Source: Sipunculus nudus (lineage: Eukaryota; Annelida; Sipuncula; Golfingiida; Sipunculidae). From it: DNA of 64,000 nt. Made by a program: the position numbers and the translations under genes. The stretch is taken from contig CM049308.1 of assembly GCA_026874595.1 (NCBI GenBank), positions 95,282,624-95,346,623 of the forward strand, written 5' to 3'. Below are positions 12,901 through 24,034 of this stretch, one piece after another (positions within the stretch are counted from its first letter, which is position 1; each line of letters starts with the position of its first letter). Below the pieces are notes generated by a model, which saw only the letters and a list, made by a program, of their open reading frames with translations, did no database searches and had not been told where the DNA came from.

Positions 12901-13195
12901 GATCTAACAAGCAGTCACAGGCTCTGTCATGAACCGATCAAAGATCTAACAAGCAGTCACAGGCTCTGTCAGGAACCGATCAGCGATCTAACAAGCAGTC
13001 ACAGGCTCTGCGAGGAACCGATCAGAGATCTAACAAGGAGTCACCGGCTCTGTCATGAACCGATCAGAGATCTAACAAGCAGTCACAGGCTCTGTCAGGA
13101 ACCGATCAGAAATCTAACAAGCAGTCACAGGCTCTGTCATGAACAGATCAGCGATCTAACCTGTAGTCACAGGCTCTGTCAGGAGTGTATCAGGG
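9934..13195. repeat. 42-bp minisatellite, about 78 copies
   Basis: The unit runs ACAGGCTCTGTCATGAACCG plus ATCAGAGATCTAACAAGCAGTC, 42 bases. It is repeated over about 3.26 kb with variants at the ATGAACCG/AGGAACCG position and frequent point changes. Because 42 is a multiple of three, long frames appear (9918-10169; 11211-11633, repeating RDLTSSHRLCQEPI) with no start context or flanking coding. They are probably not genes. Confidence 0.95.
10160..10228. repeat. Inverted segment inside the 42-bp array
   Basis: About one and a half units run in the opposite direction (TCTGATCTGTTCATAACAGAGCC, TTAGATCTC, ATCTGTTCATGACAGAGC) between forward units on both sides. This creates a local inverted repeat able to form a hairpin with its neighbours. 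Confidence 0.8.
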
Positions 13196-13371
13196 ATCAG
13201 CCATATGTGCCCCCGTGATTTTGTTCAACTGTACCTATGTTCAGTGCTTTCTATGTTCCCCTGATATATGTTATGCTCAACAGTAACATACATCGGTGTT
13301 AAGTATAAAAATAACCAAAATTTTGCTGTGTTTGTGAGCTCACACTTTGAGTTTATGCACAGAGAAGCAAA

Positions 13372-13393
13372 AAAAAAAAAAAAAAAAAAAAAA
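13372..13393. repeat. Poly-A tract
   Basis: More than 20 consecutive A residues soon after the 42-bp array. No retroelement body is recognised immediately before it; 13196-13371 is otherwise unique sequence. Confidence 0.8.
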
Positions 13394-13443
13394 TTTTGAA
13401 GAATTGGACTAGTGTACTAGTAGTTAAAAATGCACTTCTTAAA

Positions 13444-14046
13444 AAACTAGTGTCCCATCGGCCATGACACTCAGCTGAATTTGAAATACAGGTGATGCAT
13501 GTATTTAAATGAATGATGCTATGATCTTGAGAAATAGATTTGTTAAGGAACCTTAAACAATGGGTAGAATGACTTCCAGAATGCTCAAAATCATGTTTTT
13601 TCCCCTATAGTCCTTAGAAAAGAGGTAACAGCAACCTTATTTAAGGATTCTTAGAAGACTTTACTAACTCCCTGGATGCTAATTAGAAATTTCCAAGTAG
13701 AACTCATTCACTGTGACCTTATTTTTGATCTCCAAGGAGATATTACATTGACCTCCCTTCAAATTAAGAAAGAAATTTCTAGATCCAATAGTTAAAGTTT
13801 TGTACCCTGTATGACTTTTTTGGTGCTCAAGATTAGGTTTTCTGCTCCTAACTCGCAGAATATAGGTCACTGTGACCTAATTTCATGAATTCAATGAGAC
13901 CAGCCCAAGACTTCCCTGGATAATACGTTAGAATATTTTCAGGCTAATGGATATAATTTGTGCCTAGTCTGACTTTCCGGGATGTTCAAATCATCTTTTT
14001 GTCCTATAGCTCACAGAATATAGGTCACGGTGCTTAGATTCAGGTT
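13444..14046 (-). mobile_element. Helentron-like 3' part, reverse orientation, cut off on the right
   Basis: The left end reads CTAGTGTCCCATCGGCCATGACACTCAGCTGAA, a decayed form of the family 3' terminus in reverse. The interior holds repeated CAGAATATAGGTCA and GTGACC blocks of about 150 bp that also occur at 26300-26720. It is interrupted on the right by a forward-oriented 5' terminus. Confidence 0.55.
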
Positions 14047-14112
14047 TTAGTTCAGCTGACTATAAATCATCTGAGGTGATAGCATGGCACTTTGTCCGTC
14101 GTCTGTCTGGCC
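14047..14112 (+). mobile_element. Helentron-like 5' terminal fragment
   Basis: TTTAGTTCAGCTGACTATAA, ATCATCTGAGGTGATAGC and GTCCGTCGTCTGTC are the family 5' hairpin and microsatellite start. The rest of the element is not recognised to the right. Confidence 0.6.
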
Positions 14113-14441
14113 TAGCCCTGCCAGGGGTTTAGTGTATTTACGTTTACTACTAAAATGCTTAAAATTAAACGTTGTTCCATGTACCGATAGACGTAACTTA
14201 GTACCAGCTCTTATCACCAAAGCCCTGTTAAGTCCGTATGGTGAATCCCTGATATTTGCATATAAGGGCGTCAAAAGGCTCCTGACGATTCTCTCGCATT
14301 TGCATATCAGGCCGTCACGCCTCCTGTGAATGGCATCGTTGCTATGTGGACGCTAGCAGCGGTCCCAATGGTAATAGATTCAATGATAACATTCATTGAC
14401 GTCAATTTTTCTTCCGGGGGGGGGGGGATGACTTTGTATAT

Positions 14442-14497
<56 letters not shown>

Positions 14498-15480
14498 AAT
14501 AATTATAATGTTTTAGAAAATATGTTATTTTGTTTATTCTTAGCAAGGTTTAGATACAATATTTTTAGTTAATAGATCCAGTCTTTAATTCTATGTGTTA
14601 ATATATATTTTATTTGCAATATTGTAATATTATTCTCTGAAAAGTGGGGGGATGATAACATTGACTACTCTGTTTTAAAAAAAGTGGGGGGTATATATAC
14701 TCCCCCCCCCCATATTGACGCCCCTGATAACATTCACACTGTAACCATGTTTACAAAAAGTCCATACATGGACTTTCGTGTCCTACGATATATCTCTGCT
14801 GTCGAACACTGCAGTCCATGGGCCAGATAAAAGTGCATTGTAGACACTGTCGCATCAATTTTGTACGTTGTATGTGTTAGTGTTCAAGTTATACTTGAAT
14901 GTCTTGCCCCTGTTAAGTTGCCAACACGCTGAACGCCGTGATCGTTTCAGCCAGCCGGTACATGACTGCATTCGTCGCGTGTGGACCTGAATATATCACG
15001 CTGATTGGCTGAGCTAGAGATTCATTTTCAAACCGGCCGGCCTTGAAAAACGATGGTCTGATAAACAGTGACACACTGACTCACTGTGGCTGAGGGTTAT
15101 ATATAGTGTTGAAAGTCTTGCCGTTCTCAAAATAGCCGAGGACCCTAACATATGAAAATATTAAAATGGGTATATAAATAGCAAGTTAGAAGCCCACAAT
15201 AGGCGGTTACTGGATAACCCATGTTAGTTTTGAAAAAAAAATATTCTGGGAAAGACCACTATAATTACTCCCTAGTAAGACCTTAGTTCAGCAAGGCGGT
15301 GATGTATGGCGCTGACTGTCCGGTACGGCCCAAGTTTACCAGTCGATGAAATAAGTTGGTCAGAGAGTGGTAATTAGTTATAGAAGTAACCGAAAGGTGG
15401 CAGTACCGACACTACGTGCGATACAGTGAGAGAACGTTTGGTTTCTATGTCAGAGACAACAATTAAGAGCCATTTCATTG
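14113..15480. other. No gene seen; microsatellites and unique DNA
   Basis: Contains a G tract (about 14417-14427), a CA/TA microsatellite (about 14441-14496), C and G tracts near 14645-14712, and the palindrome ATTGACGTCAAT at about 14396-14407. No coding exon is recognised. Confidence 0.45.
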
Positions 15481-15557
15481 ACTGGGCCAGTCTAGTCTGG
15501 CCGTCCGTTAGCAGGGCACAAATCGTAACCGCAGACCCTAGATACCTGTAACTAACA

Positions 15558-16712
15558 AGGGACCTATGGGTCACTGTGCTCAGCTGAAGCTGACCTTGAA
15601 GGTAAAAATCAAAAATAATATCAAATGGAGATAAAGTGTAAGAGGAAGAGGTAATAAAGGCCATGGTTGGTTTATATGATTGGTTTGTATTGATGAGCAA
15701 AAAAATTGTTGCAAATAATATTTTGTGACCTTACCATGTGTTTCCTAATGTTGAAACTGAAGCATGTGAGCAGTTTGTGAACAAATGATCTGCACTATTA
15801 CCATGATCATTAGTTGGCTTTTTGATTAACTGTTGACATTTCAGTAGTTTACACATTTGTACAATTGAATCTATTTTTTTGTATAATATATATTGTTAAA
15901 TATATATGTATTTTTTAATGAAATGTATACAGTTGAGTAATAACTAATCCTTGCATCTCTAATCTGTAATCAAAGCAATTGACTACAATAGAGCCTCAAG
16001 AAAAAAATCAATAACTAGCGCGATTTTCAAGCTTTCATTTTAAAATTTCAGATTTAAACAAATTAAATATTTATGTTTACATGCTGTGAAAATTAAATCA
16101 ATGGTACTCACAGGAAAAAAACGTGCCATGGTCAAAGTTGGGCAAAATTTAAGGCACTGATTTTATTTTTATGCTATTAACTTAAAAAATTTACAAAATT
16201 CAGATCTAATTTTGGATAAAAAATTGAATCTTAATTAAACATAGTTATATACTCGGGAAAATAGACTCTAGTTTTAAATTTTTTCATGTTAAGTGAGTAA
16301 ATATTTTTCCTGATTTTTTACAAAGTCCATTATGTTCGGGCCCATAACTTAAAGAATTTATACTTAACAAGCTTAATTTCTGGCACGTATATAGGAACTA
16401 TATAGAGGAATATTTATGGTAAATATGAGAAAAAACAGATGAGTGGTTTTGATATTAGGCTGTCCTGAAGTGTGAAAATAGGTTTTTAATAAAAAAAATT
16501 GAGGTTTTTCCTTAATTTCTCAAAGGAACGAAGTCGCAAAGACCCAGTTTTCGGCTTGGTAGGAGATCTTGGGGACATCTAACATTATGCTGAATTTTGG
16601 ATTCCTCGGTCTTACGGTTTCAAAACGTGCCACATCTACGGACGAACAGACGGACGGACGACGGACAATTGACCACGACTATAGCTCAGATGACTTATAG
16701 TCAGCTGAGCTA
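15558..16712 (-). mobile_element. Helentron-like type B element, both ends present (1,155 bp)
   Basis: In reverse orientation it starts with the hairpin TAGCTCAGCTGACTATAAGT at 16712. It runs through the GTCCGTCTGTTC microsatellite and the AT-rich type B body, and ends at 15558 with the decayed palindrome GACCTATGGGTCAC (ACAAGGGACCTATGGGTCAC on the forward strand). Bases 15580-15955 match 32115-32480 closely, including the region that encodes the EEP remnant there. Compared with 32092-33978 it lacks the middle of about 750 bp. Confidence 0.8.
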
Positions 16713-17206
16713 AAAATCTAGGGAGGTCCTGGAATCTTCTTACTTGACAACCAGAGGGGTCCATGAAAAATCTCCTTGGAAACCTGAAATTAGGTCTCTG
16801 TTACACATATCCTTCCAGCTATTGGGCTCTGATGTACCCCCAAGTTAATGGAACATTTGATACAAAAGCTCAAGTATCTGAACAACTAATGCATTGATCA
16901 CCATGATTCTTTGCATGGATATTGATCAGGGAGTGTTTTATCAGTTTCTGCACATTGGTGACACCACCTTTTTTTCTCTATTTTTGAGACCTTAAAAGAT
17001 GCCTCCGTCTGTTAACAGGGCACATATCGTAACAACTGGACCTAGGATCTTTTATCCTGACACGAGGGGAGGCCCATGAAAAGTTTTAAGCAAACCCGAA
17101 ATTAGGTCTCTGTTACCCATATCCTCTGAGCTAAGATGCTCCTAAGTACCCCCAAGAATCAGGCAAAATTTAATATAAAAGGTCAATTGTCTGAACAACT
17201 AATGCA

Positions 17207-17758
17207 TTGATCACCATGATTCTTTGCATGCATATTGATCATGGAGTGTTTCATCAGTTTTCCAGAAAAAATACAAACGAGCGAACTATATTCAAGAGAA
17301 TGAACAACCAAAAATACTTGCCGATATTAATGTTCCGACACTTTCAGCAGACGAAGCAGTTTTGTGAGGGACTAGTAAGCAAAGAGGAAGTTTTAGCAGC
17401 CTTAAAAGAAATGAAAAATAATAAAACCCCAGGTAACGATGGATTGCCTAATGAGTTTTATATACAATTTTTTAACGTACTAGGAGATGATTTTGTTAAC
17501 TGTTTAAATAAATGTCATATAAAAGGGTCACTTACAAATAGCCAGCGGCAAGCAGTGGTCACACTTGTGGAAAAAACAGGTAAAGATAACAGATATATAT
17601 CCTCATGGAGGCCAATAAGTTTAGTAAATGTTGATGTTAAAGTCCTTAGTAAAATTTTAGTTAAACGTATTCAGTCGGTACTGCCAAAAATAATAGGTGA
17701 TGATCAAACGGCCTTTATTAAAGGTCGGAAAATTTCAGACAACCCGTCTTATAAGTGA
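17207..17758 (+). pseudogene. LINE reverse transcriptase, N-terminal part (frameshifted)
   Basis: The real retrotransposon sequence begins at about 17256; the first 16 or so codons of the open frame are host repeat. Visible RT motifs: KTPGNDGLPNEFYIQFF, then SWRPISLVNVDVKVLSKIL, then DDQTAFIKGR, the usual order of RT blocks 0-2a in L1-type elements. The frame is lost just after ISDN: in another frame RLISDVIDYC and then a stop follow. At 17791-17850 NKQAILFAIDFAAVFDSLDY is RT motif A with its catalytic Asp, in a frame separated from both neighbours. At least two frame disruptions show a pseudogene. Confidence 0.9.
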
Positions 17759-17871
17759 TGTCATTGATTACTGCTAATTGGGAAATAAACAGGCAATTCT
17801 TTTCGCAATAGATTTTGCAGCAGTATTTGATTCTTTAGACTATAGCTTTTAATTTAGAGTGCTACATAAAT

Positions 17872-19233
17872 TTGGTTTTGGAGAAAAAAAAATATTTTCT
17901 TTGGGTGAAGCTACTACATAAAGGTTTGAAAAGTTGCGTAATTAATAACGGTAACTCGACAGGTCATTTCGAGCTAGAAAGGGGAACCCGACAGGGAGAC
18001 CCATTGGCTACATATTTATTTTTAATCGTAATTGAAGTTTTGGCAATATTGATAAGAGAATCCCATGCTGTTAAAGGCATCCATATTGGTAACTTTGAAA
18101 TAAAACAGTGCTTATTTGCCGATGATACAACATTTTTTCTTGAGGATATCGATTCATTGGAAGTGGTTTGTTCAATTTTAGAAAGATTTAAAGTATGTTC
18201 CTCCGTAGAAATTAATTACAATAAATGTGAAGCGGCATGGTTGGGGAGGAAAACAAATTCCTTTCCGTATAATAGCCGTTTTAAATGGGTAAATCTACAT
18301 ACAGACGCAATAAAAATTCTTGGGATATATTTTTCATATAGACAGGATCTCTGTAACATATATAATTTCGAAAAGGTTTATGATAAGATCAGAGTATTAT
18401 TCAATTTATGGAAACCAGGAGCCTTGACAATTTTCGGCAGAAATATTAATGTGAAAACTTTCGGAACGTCTAAGTTACTATATATCATGAACACGATGGA
18501 TCCACCCTTAGGTTTTATAAAGAAGATAAAAAGTTGTATTGTTGATTTTATATGGCATGGAAGGAAACCAAAACTTAAATATGAGGTACTTATAGGTCAG
18601 CAGGAAAACGGGGGCATTAACTTACCAGATATTGAAAGTATTTTAGAAAGTCAGAGGGTTACTTGTATAATGAGAATGAAAACGTTGAAAAATACAAAGT
18701 TTACAGCCATACCAGATAATTATTGTAAGAGAATTGGTGGCATGGAAAATATTGGTTCGAATTTTGATTGCAGAAATATTCAAAGAAACGTATCTAAATT
18801 TTACGGTAATTGCTTTAAAGTATGGAAAAAAATTAGCTCATATGGACCCACTAATATCGATTCTATTTTGCTTCAACAGGTGTGGAACAATAAGTACATA
18901 CTAATTGACCGTAAACTAGTTTACTTTAAGAACCTGGATAATTTAGGAATAAAATATGTTCACCATTTTTATCATGCCAACGGACGGAAAAAATATTTAT
19001 ATGATATTTTAAATCCGTCAAGTTTTGCCTATAAAAAATATTTTATCCACTGGTTTTCAGTTCAACAAGCAATACCTCCAAACTGGAAATCATTGCTACT
19101 AAGCAGCGATACTTCTCTCAGTTTGGAGGAGGGCATGTTAATGCCATTAAGAGATACTATTATTGACTTGTCAAAAACAGGTTTTAAATTGATTTATAAA
19201 TATATTATACAAAAAAGACTGTTGAGCCAGTAA
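17872..19233 (+). pseudogene. LINE reverse transcriptase, palm/thumb and C-terminal part
   Basis: An open frame of 453 codons. GTRQGDPLATYLFLIVIE is RT motif B and CLFADDTTFFLEDI is motif C with the catalytic FADD. IKILGIYFSY is the block that usually follows, and the remainder has the thumb/C-terminal character of L1/Tx1-like enzymes. The frame ends at TAA, 19231-19233. The start ATG is incidental, since the frame is the downstream half of one ORF broken near 17758-17872. The two catalytic RT regions are preserved as sequence but not in one frame. Confidence 0.9.
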
Positions 19234-19785
19234 ATAAAGAAAAGCTTATGACAAAAATGGTTAATCCTGAGTTTGCTTGGAGTTATGCAGCTTTGCATGT
19301 ACACAATGTAACTTCTGATATGTATATACGTCAGTTCCAATTTAGAACACTGTATGATATACTAACTGTGAATGAGATGCTTTTCAAATGATCATGATAG
19401 ATGTTCTTATTGTGCAACTGATAAAGAGACTGTAATTCACCTTTTTTGTGAATGTCGTGTCACATCATCTTTATATTGTCAAATTGTACTTGGGCAAGGA
19501 CAGCCGATATACAATTGCCAATACTCTGCCCGTATATAATCTTTTCAGGTTGTTCAAAGAGTATAGAAAGGAAATAGGTAATTGATGTACTAATTTTGAT
19601 GTATACCTTTATTATATTTAAATTCCGAGATTCTGGAAAAGTACCATCAATGGGAGTGTATATAAAATATTTAAAGAAGGTTGTAGTTATGGAGCGTAAG
19701 GTTGCTGAGAAAAATGGTAGACTGCAGCAGCATGATGATGATTGGAACGATTTAAATCAATGGAAAATTATAAGTAGATAATTTT
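19234..19785 (+). pseudogene. LINE ORF2 C-terminal tail with zinc knuckle (broken)
   Basis: At about 19397-19455 a frame reads RCSYCATDKETVIHLFCEC: C-x2-C...H-x4-C, like the zf-RVT knuckle at the end of L1/Tx1-type ORF2. At 19596-19781 another frame gives FRDSGKVPSMGVYIKYLKKV and ends at a stop, resembling the extreme C-terminus of the same proteins. These pieces lie in different frames from one another. Confidence 0.7.
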
Positions 19786-21027
19786 TCTCTTTTTTTTGGT
19801 ATGTATTTTCTTTAATATTTCTTTATACAAAGAGTTATCTCTGTGAACTATGTATCAATATGTAGCAAAATGATCACAAGTATTGATTAAAAATGTTTGT
19901 ATGCCAATGATGAAATTTTCAAAAGAAAAAAAATCCTAAAAATCTGAGGCATACAGAAGAGAGGAGAAAGAAAAAAAAAAAAAAAGTTCCTGCAGACTAT
20001 TGGTGCCACCTGGATTTTTTATTTTGTACAGTTTTTTCCTCTATTCTTGAGACCTTTAATGATGAGGTCTTCTGTTAACAGGGCCCAGATCGTAATCACT
20101 GGACCTCGAATTTTCAACTTGACATAAAGAGAGGTCCATGAAAATTCTCCAAAGAAACCAGAAACTAGGTCTCTGTTACCCATATCCTAAAAATTATGGG
20201 GCTCGGAATTAGCGGCCAAAAAATTAAGAAATTGATACAAAAGCTCAAGTATCTGAACAACTAACCCATTGATCACCATCATTTTTTGCATGCATATTGA
20301 TCATGGGGTGTTTCATCATTTTCTGAAGACGAAGTGCCACCTGAAATTTTAAAAATTGTTGAGAATGTTTTTCTATAATTTTGAAACCTTTAAAGATGCA
20401 GACGTCTGTTAACAGGGCACAAATCATAACCACTGTATCTAGAATCTTCTAACTTGACGTTCGTGGAGGTCAAAGAAGTCTTCTTTGAAACCTGAAATTA
20501 GGTCTCTGTTACCCTTATTACCCAGATTCTCCGTCACCCTTATTACCCAGATTCTCCAAGCTATGGGGCTTATAGGCACCCCCCCCCCCCCCAGAATAAT
20601 TGAAAATTTGATGCCAATTGGACCTAGAATCTTCTAACTTGACATCCTGAGAGTTCCTCAAAAGTTAATTTCTCCTCAGAAGCCTGAAATCAGGTCATTA
20701 TTACCTATATTCTCTGCGTTTCAGTCCATGTTTGAGCACCCCAGAAACAAGGGACCCATGGGTCACGGCGCTCAGCTGAATGTGACAGATATAATTGTAT
20801 CACCATTGTTGTATGTAGATCTGTAAGATTTCATTTTGACAGATGTAATTTTTTTGTATTAATTATGTAGTTGAGCGGAATAGTTATATAGAACTATCTG
20901 TATTTCAAATATGTACAAGAATGTGTGTCTAAAATATTGCATTTGGAATGACCAGATGCTGTAAACTGTATAGGAAGGAAGTGAAGATTTGCAAGTATAA
21001 AATTACACATTTAATAAATCAAAATAA

Positions 21028-21285
21028 TTATGGAAAATTAGAAAACTGATATGTTTTTGGAAGCAGTTGTTGCTGAATAGGAGAGGAAACAGAATGTCTC
21101 AAAAAGAATCTATAGAGAAGAAATGGTAGATTAAGCTCTGAGAAGTTGCCATTTTTTATCTGATTTCCATGGTCATTGGTTGGTTCTCTGACTAGTTGTT
21201 GACATTTAAAGAGTTGACATAACTGTGTCAATTTGGTGTTATATATTATATTAGAAATGACAATATTGAAATCACCCATGATCAC
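21028..21285 (-). pseudogene. EEP-type endonuclease remnant in the Helentron-like element
   Basis: The reverse frame begins MIMGDFNIVISNIIYNTKLT and continues QLFKCQQLVREPTNDHGN. GDFN is the conserved EEP (exonuclease-endonuclease-phosphatase) motif, and an L-x-Q-L-V-x-E-P-T block commonly follows it in the endonucleases of CR1-like retrotransposons and Helentrons. After about residue 41 the similarity is lost. It lies about 280 bases inside the palindromic 3' end and on the same strand as the element, where Helentrons are known to encode their C-terminal endonuclease. It is a fragment and not functional. Confidence 0.6.
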
Positions 21286-22167
21286 TATAGGCAGGTTGAG
21301 GTCAACTTGAGAGACTAAAACTTGGAGTTCAGAGACTGAAGTGACTAAGTCTAAGTGTGAATATAGAGAAGAGATGACTCAAAATCTAGTGTTGTGTGGT
21401 GGTGAAGGGTTACATCGGGACTCAGCTGTTCGACCAGATGGGGGGGGGGGGGGGAGGATGACAGTTTAAAAACACCTTTGTACCTCTGTATATTTTAAAA
21501 TTTATTTTCAGTAATAAATTTTATGCAAAATACTCAGTGGCAGGGAATGAGGGGGGAGGGCAGGGTTGCCACGTGATTCTACATTTGTAAAAGCAGTGTT
21601 GCATTACTAATACGTTTACCCAGACTAGGCTTTAGGGACCAGACATGGCTGGTCTGGAGGTTCAAAATGTAAATACATTTAAGCCTCAGAAAAACTTCAA
21701 TAACTAGAATAATTTTTAAGCTTTTACTTTCTTTCAGAATTTAACAGATTAAATCTATATATATACCAACTGTGAAAAGTACAATGTTCTTACAAGAAAA
21801 AAACCGTGCCATGGTCAAACTTGGGCAAAATTTAAGGTACCAATATTATATTTTTTGCCAGTATTTAAAAAAATTTAACAGATTTTGATCTAATTTTTGG
21901 TATACAATTAAATTTTGATTAATTAAAGTTGTTTTACTGAAAAAAAAGTCCCTAGCTTTAACACTTTTTCTCTTAAAGGACATGACCAGCGAAATATACT
22001 CCATTTGTGTAGAGTGCATCTTACCCCTATTAAAGCGACATACCGCTGGTGACTTGTGCTGACTGAGCTTTATTAATGAGCAATTAGGCAAATATGTGGC
22101 TACTGGTCACAGGGTCAGTGCTACACAGCCGCTCGGGTTCTCAAGTGCAGGCACAGGCTGTGACGTC

Positions 22168-22502
22168 AGCTCAGGAACTGCAGGCTTACTACGGCAGTCA
22201 CCCTGTGTATATACAATAGCCACTGGTTTTGTGACGATGTCCTTTCTGAAAGTTTCGAGTCCATCACGGATTCAACAGTCGAGTTTGACTTTTCAAGCTA
22301 CGACATCTTTAGTGATCATTCAGGTAAAGATACAAGGATACAGGGGAGCGAAAATGTACAGCCGTACAAGTTTGAGCCGACCCTGAGCAGGGATGATGAC
22401 AATTCGAGTGACGAGTCAATAATATACAATCACCGTAACGAATCGGGAACAAAGAATGGTTATTTTATAGTCGTTTTTATTCCAAATAAACATGTAAAAT
22501 AG
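22168..22502 (+). pseudogene. Gene-like open stretch without ATG inside the TTAA element
   Basis: A frame open from about 22168 to TAG at 22500-22502 reads NSHWFCDDVLSESFESITDS, then FDFSSYDIFSDHSG, then VQPYKFEPTLSRDDDNSSDE. The acidic/serine-rich context around Q-P-Y-x-F-E-P recalls N-terminal regions of transposon-associated invertebrate proteins, but I cannot name the family with confidence. It has no start codon. A CAG/GTAAAG donor-like site at about 22321-22327 lies inside it. It may be a captured or residual exon of the autonomous element. Confidence 0.4.
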
Positions 22503-23820
22503 GTGAACGTTATGTAAATTAATTGCACATATTATGTGATAAATGCACATCAATTTTTAATACAAGACATGTCAGCTGTGAATGATAAAATGTCCACGTT
22601 AATATCGTCCCGCGTGAAAGACAGGTGTGCAAGTCCTTTAAAATGATGCGAATGACTAACAGACGGGTATCCTTATCATATTAATATAATGCCGAGAATT
22701 TACTTTTGCATAATATGCGATACATTTAACCATGTCAAGGCTGACCGCATTTTTATGACGTCCTTCGATTTAGGTACGTACATTAAAGGATGGACGGTCG
22801 TCCTTAAATCGAAGTAGGAAACCCACAGCCTTCGTGTCGCCAACTTGCGATTACTTTACCCGTATTTTCTCCATATTAAGTCAATGTTTATTGGTCAGTT
22901 TTTGCTCAGAGCCACTGCCAATGAATCGGGCAACCTGATTGGATGCCAGTTGACAAGATCGAATATTGCACATAGTGGCCGACACGAGACGATCTTTGAC
23001 GAGGTTTTTTGCACACAACGTTAAAATCGAGCTATTTTGAGCGTATTATCACACGGGCAACATCAACTTTATGTTAGAATGAAGAATTAATTACTATTTT
23101 AACGGAATTCGGATAGTTTATTAAGATTCTATCATCGATTTTAAAGCAATCCACTGTTATCCATTGTTTGTAAGTTGTGTATGTTCGCGTACTAAAATCG
23201 AAATACGCAAGCATGCCGTGAAAAACGATTAAAATATGTAAAATATAAATAAAGATATAGCTGTAAGATATTTTGTGGAAATTATTTATTTTGTGTATTT
23301 AATAAACTTAATAATATTATTAAGTATATAATGTTGATATGTTACATGTAGGCCTATACCGTGCATGGTGGAGTGTTTATGTGCAAGACGCACGTGTGTG
23401 TTTGCAAAATATCAGTTTACTGTTCTGGTTGTTAATTCAATTTAGTTATAAATGATATAGTGTAAAAAATACTTGTATATTTAAAAAATAAAACTGTTAT
23501 TATGAATTAATGTACCCACGCAGGAAATTAAATTAAATTAAATTTATTTTTTAAATGTAATTAAAATACATTTATTTTCTACATCTGTTAAAAAACGAAT
23601 TACATGCCATCACAATGTCCATTTTGGACATTCACAAGTTAAAACTAAGGTGTTTTTAACGAAGTCATATGGATATGTTCTCTTAAATGTCTAATTTTGT
23701 TGAGTGACCAAGGCATAATTTTAAGCTTGTGTTTCAACGAAATTGTATGCACCAAAATTCAACAAGGAAATAAATTGATGACCATATATAATTTATCTGT
23801 CATACGCAAACACATAAATA

Positions 23821-24034
23821 CAGGGGCGGATACAGGATTTTGGAAAAGGGGGGGTCCAACCCAGGAGGACTATAATGAAATTCCTAAAAAAAGGTCATCA
23901 GGTCTGGAAAAGGGGGGGGGGTCCAGGCCGCAAAATTATACGTCTTAAACCCCTTAAAAAAGGTTGCTTCGGGTGAAAAAAAGGGGGGGGGGGGGTCCGG
24001 ACCCCCTGGACCCCCCCCCCTGGATCCGCTTCTG
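23821..24034. mobile_element. Small MITE, hAT-like ends, inside the TTAA element
   Basis: The ends CAGGGGCGGATACAGGA (23821) and TCCTGGATCCGCTTCTG-like (24034) form an imperfect inverted repeat. The interior is G-run/C-run rich (GGGGGGTCC). CAGGGGCGGATCCAG is a common hAT-type MITE start. The expected 8-base target duplication is not clear here. Confidence 0.6.

Larger units (their letters stand above)
17256..19984 (+). mobile_element. Degraded 5'-truncated LINE (L1/Tx1-like) with poly-A tail
   Basis: The insertion interrupts a type A repeat between CATCAGTTT and CCTGCAGACT. It carries a broken reverse transcriptase ORF (see separate entries), a C-terminal zinc-knuckle region and a run of 15 A residues at about 19969-19983. 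A short target duplication of about AGTT is visible on both sides. ORF1 and the endonuclease domain are missing, so it is a 5' truncation and cannot be autonomous. Confidence 0.85.
15481..20744 (+). mobile_element. Helentron-like type A element, split by two later insertions
   Basis: Type A tandem-unit sequence appears at 15485-15557, resumes at 16713-17255 and continues at 19985-20744. Removing the type B element (15558-16712) and the LINE (17256-19984) restores contiguous units: GTAACCGCAGACCCTAGATA / CTAGGGAGGTCC, and CATCAGTTT / CTGCAGACT. The 5' hairpin is not clear. The corresponding forward 3' terminus may be the one at about 25193-25213, beyond another insertion. Confidence 0.6.

Noticed and set aside
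9934-13195. CRISPR array
   Set aside because: Units are contiguous variants without unique spacers, there are no cas genes, and the DNA is eukaryotic.
14084-14329. 81-codon forward frame as coding
   Set aside because: It begins inside a Helentron-like 5' terminus and shows no conserved motif.
15374-15700. 108-codon reverse frame as a gene
   Set aside because: It spans the junction of a type A and a type B repeat, so it cannot be an ancestral protein.
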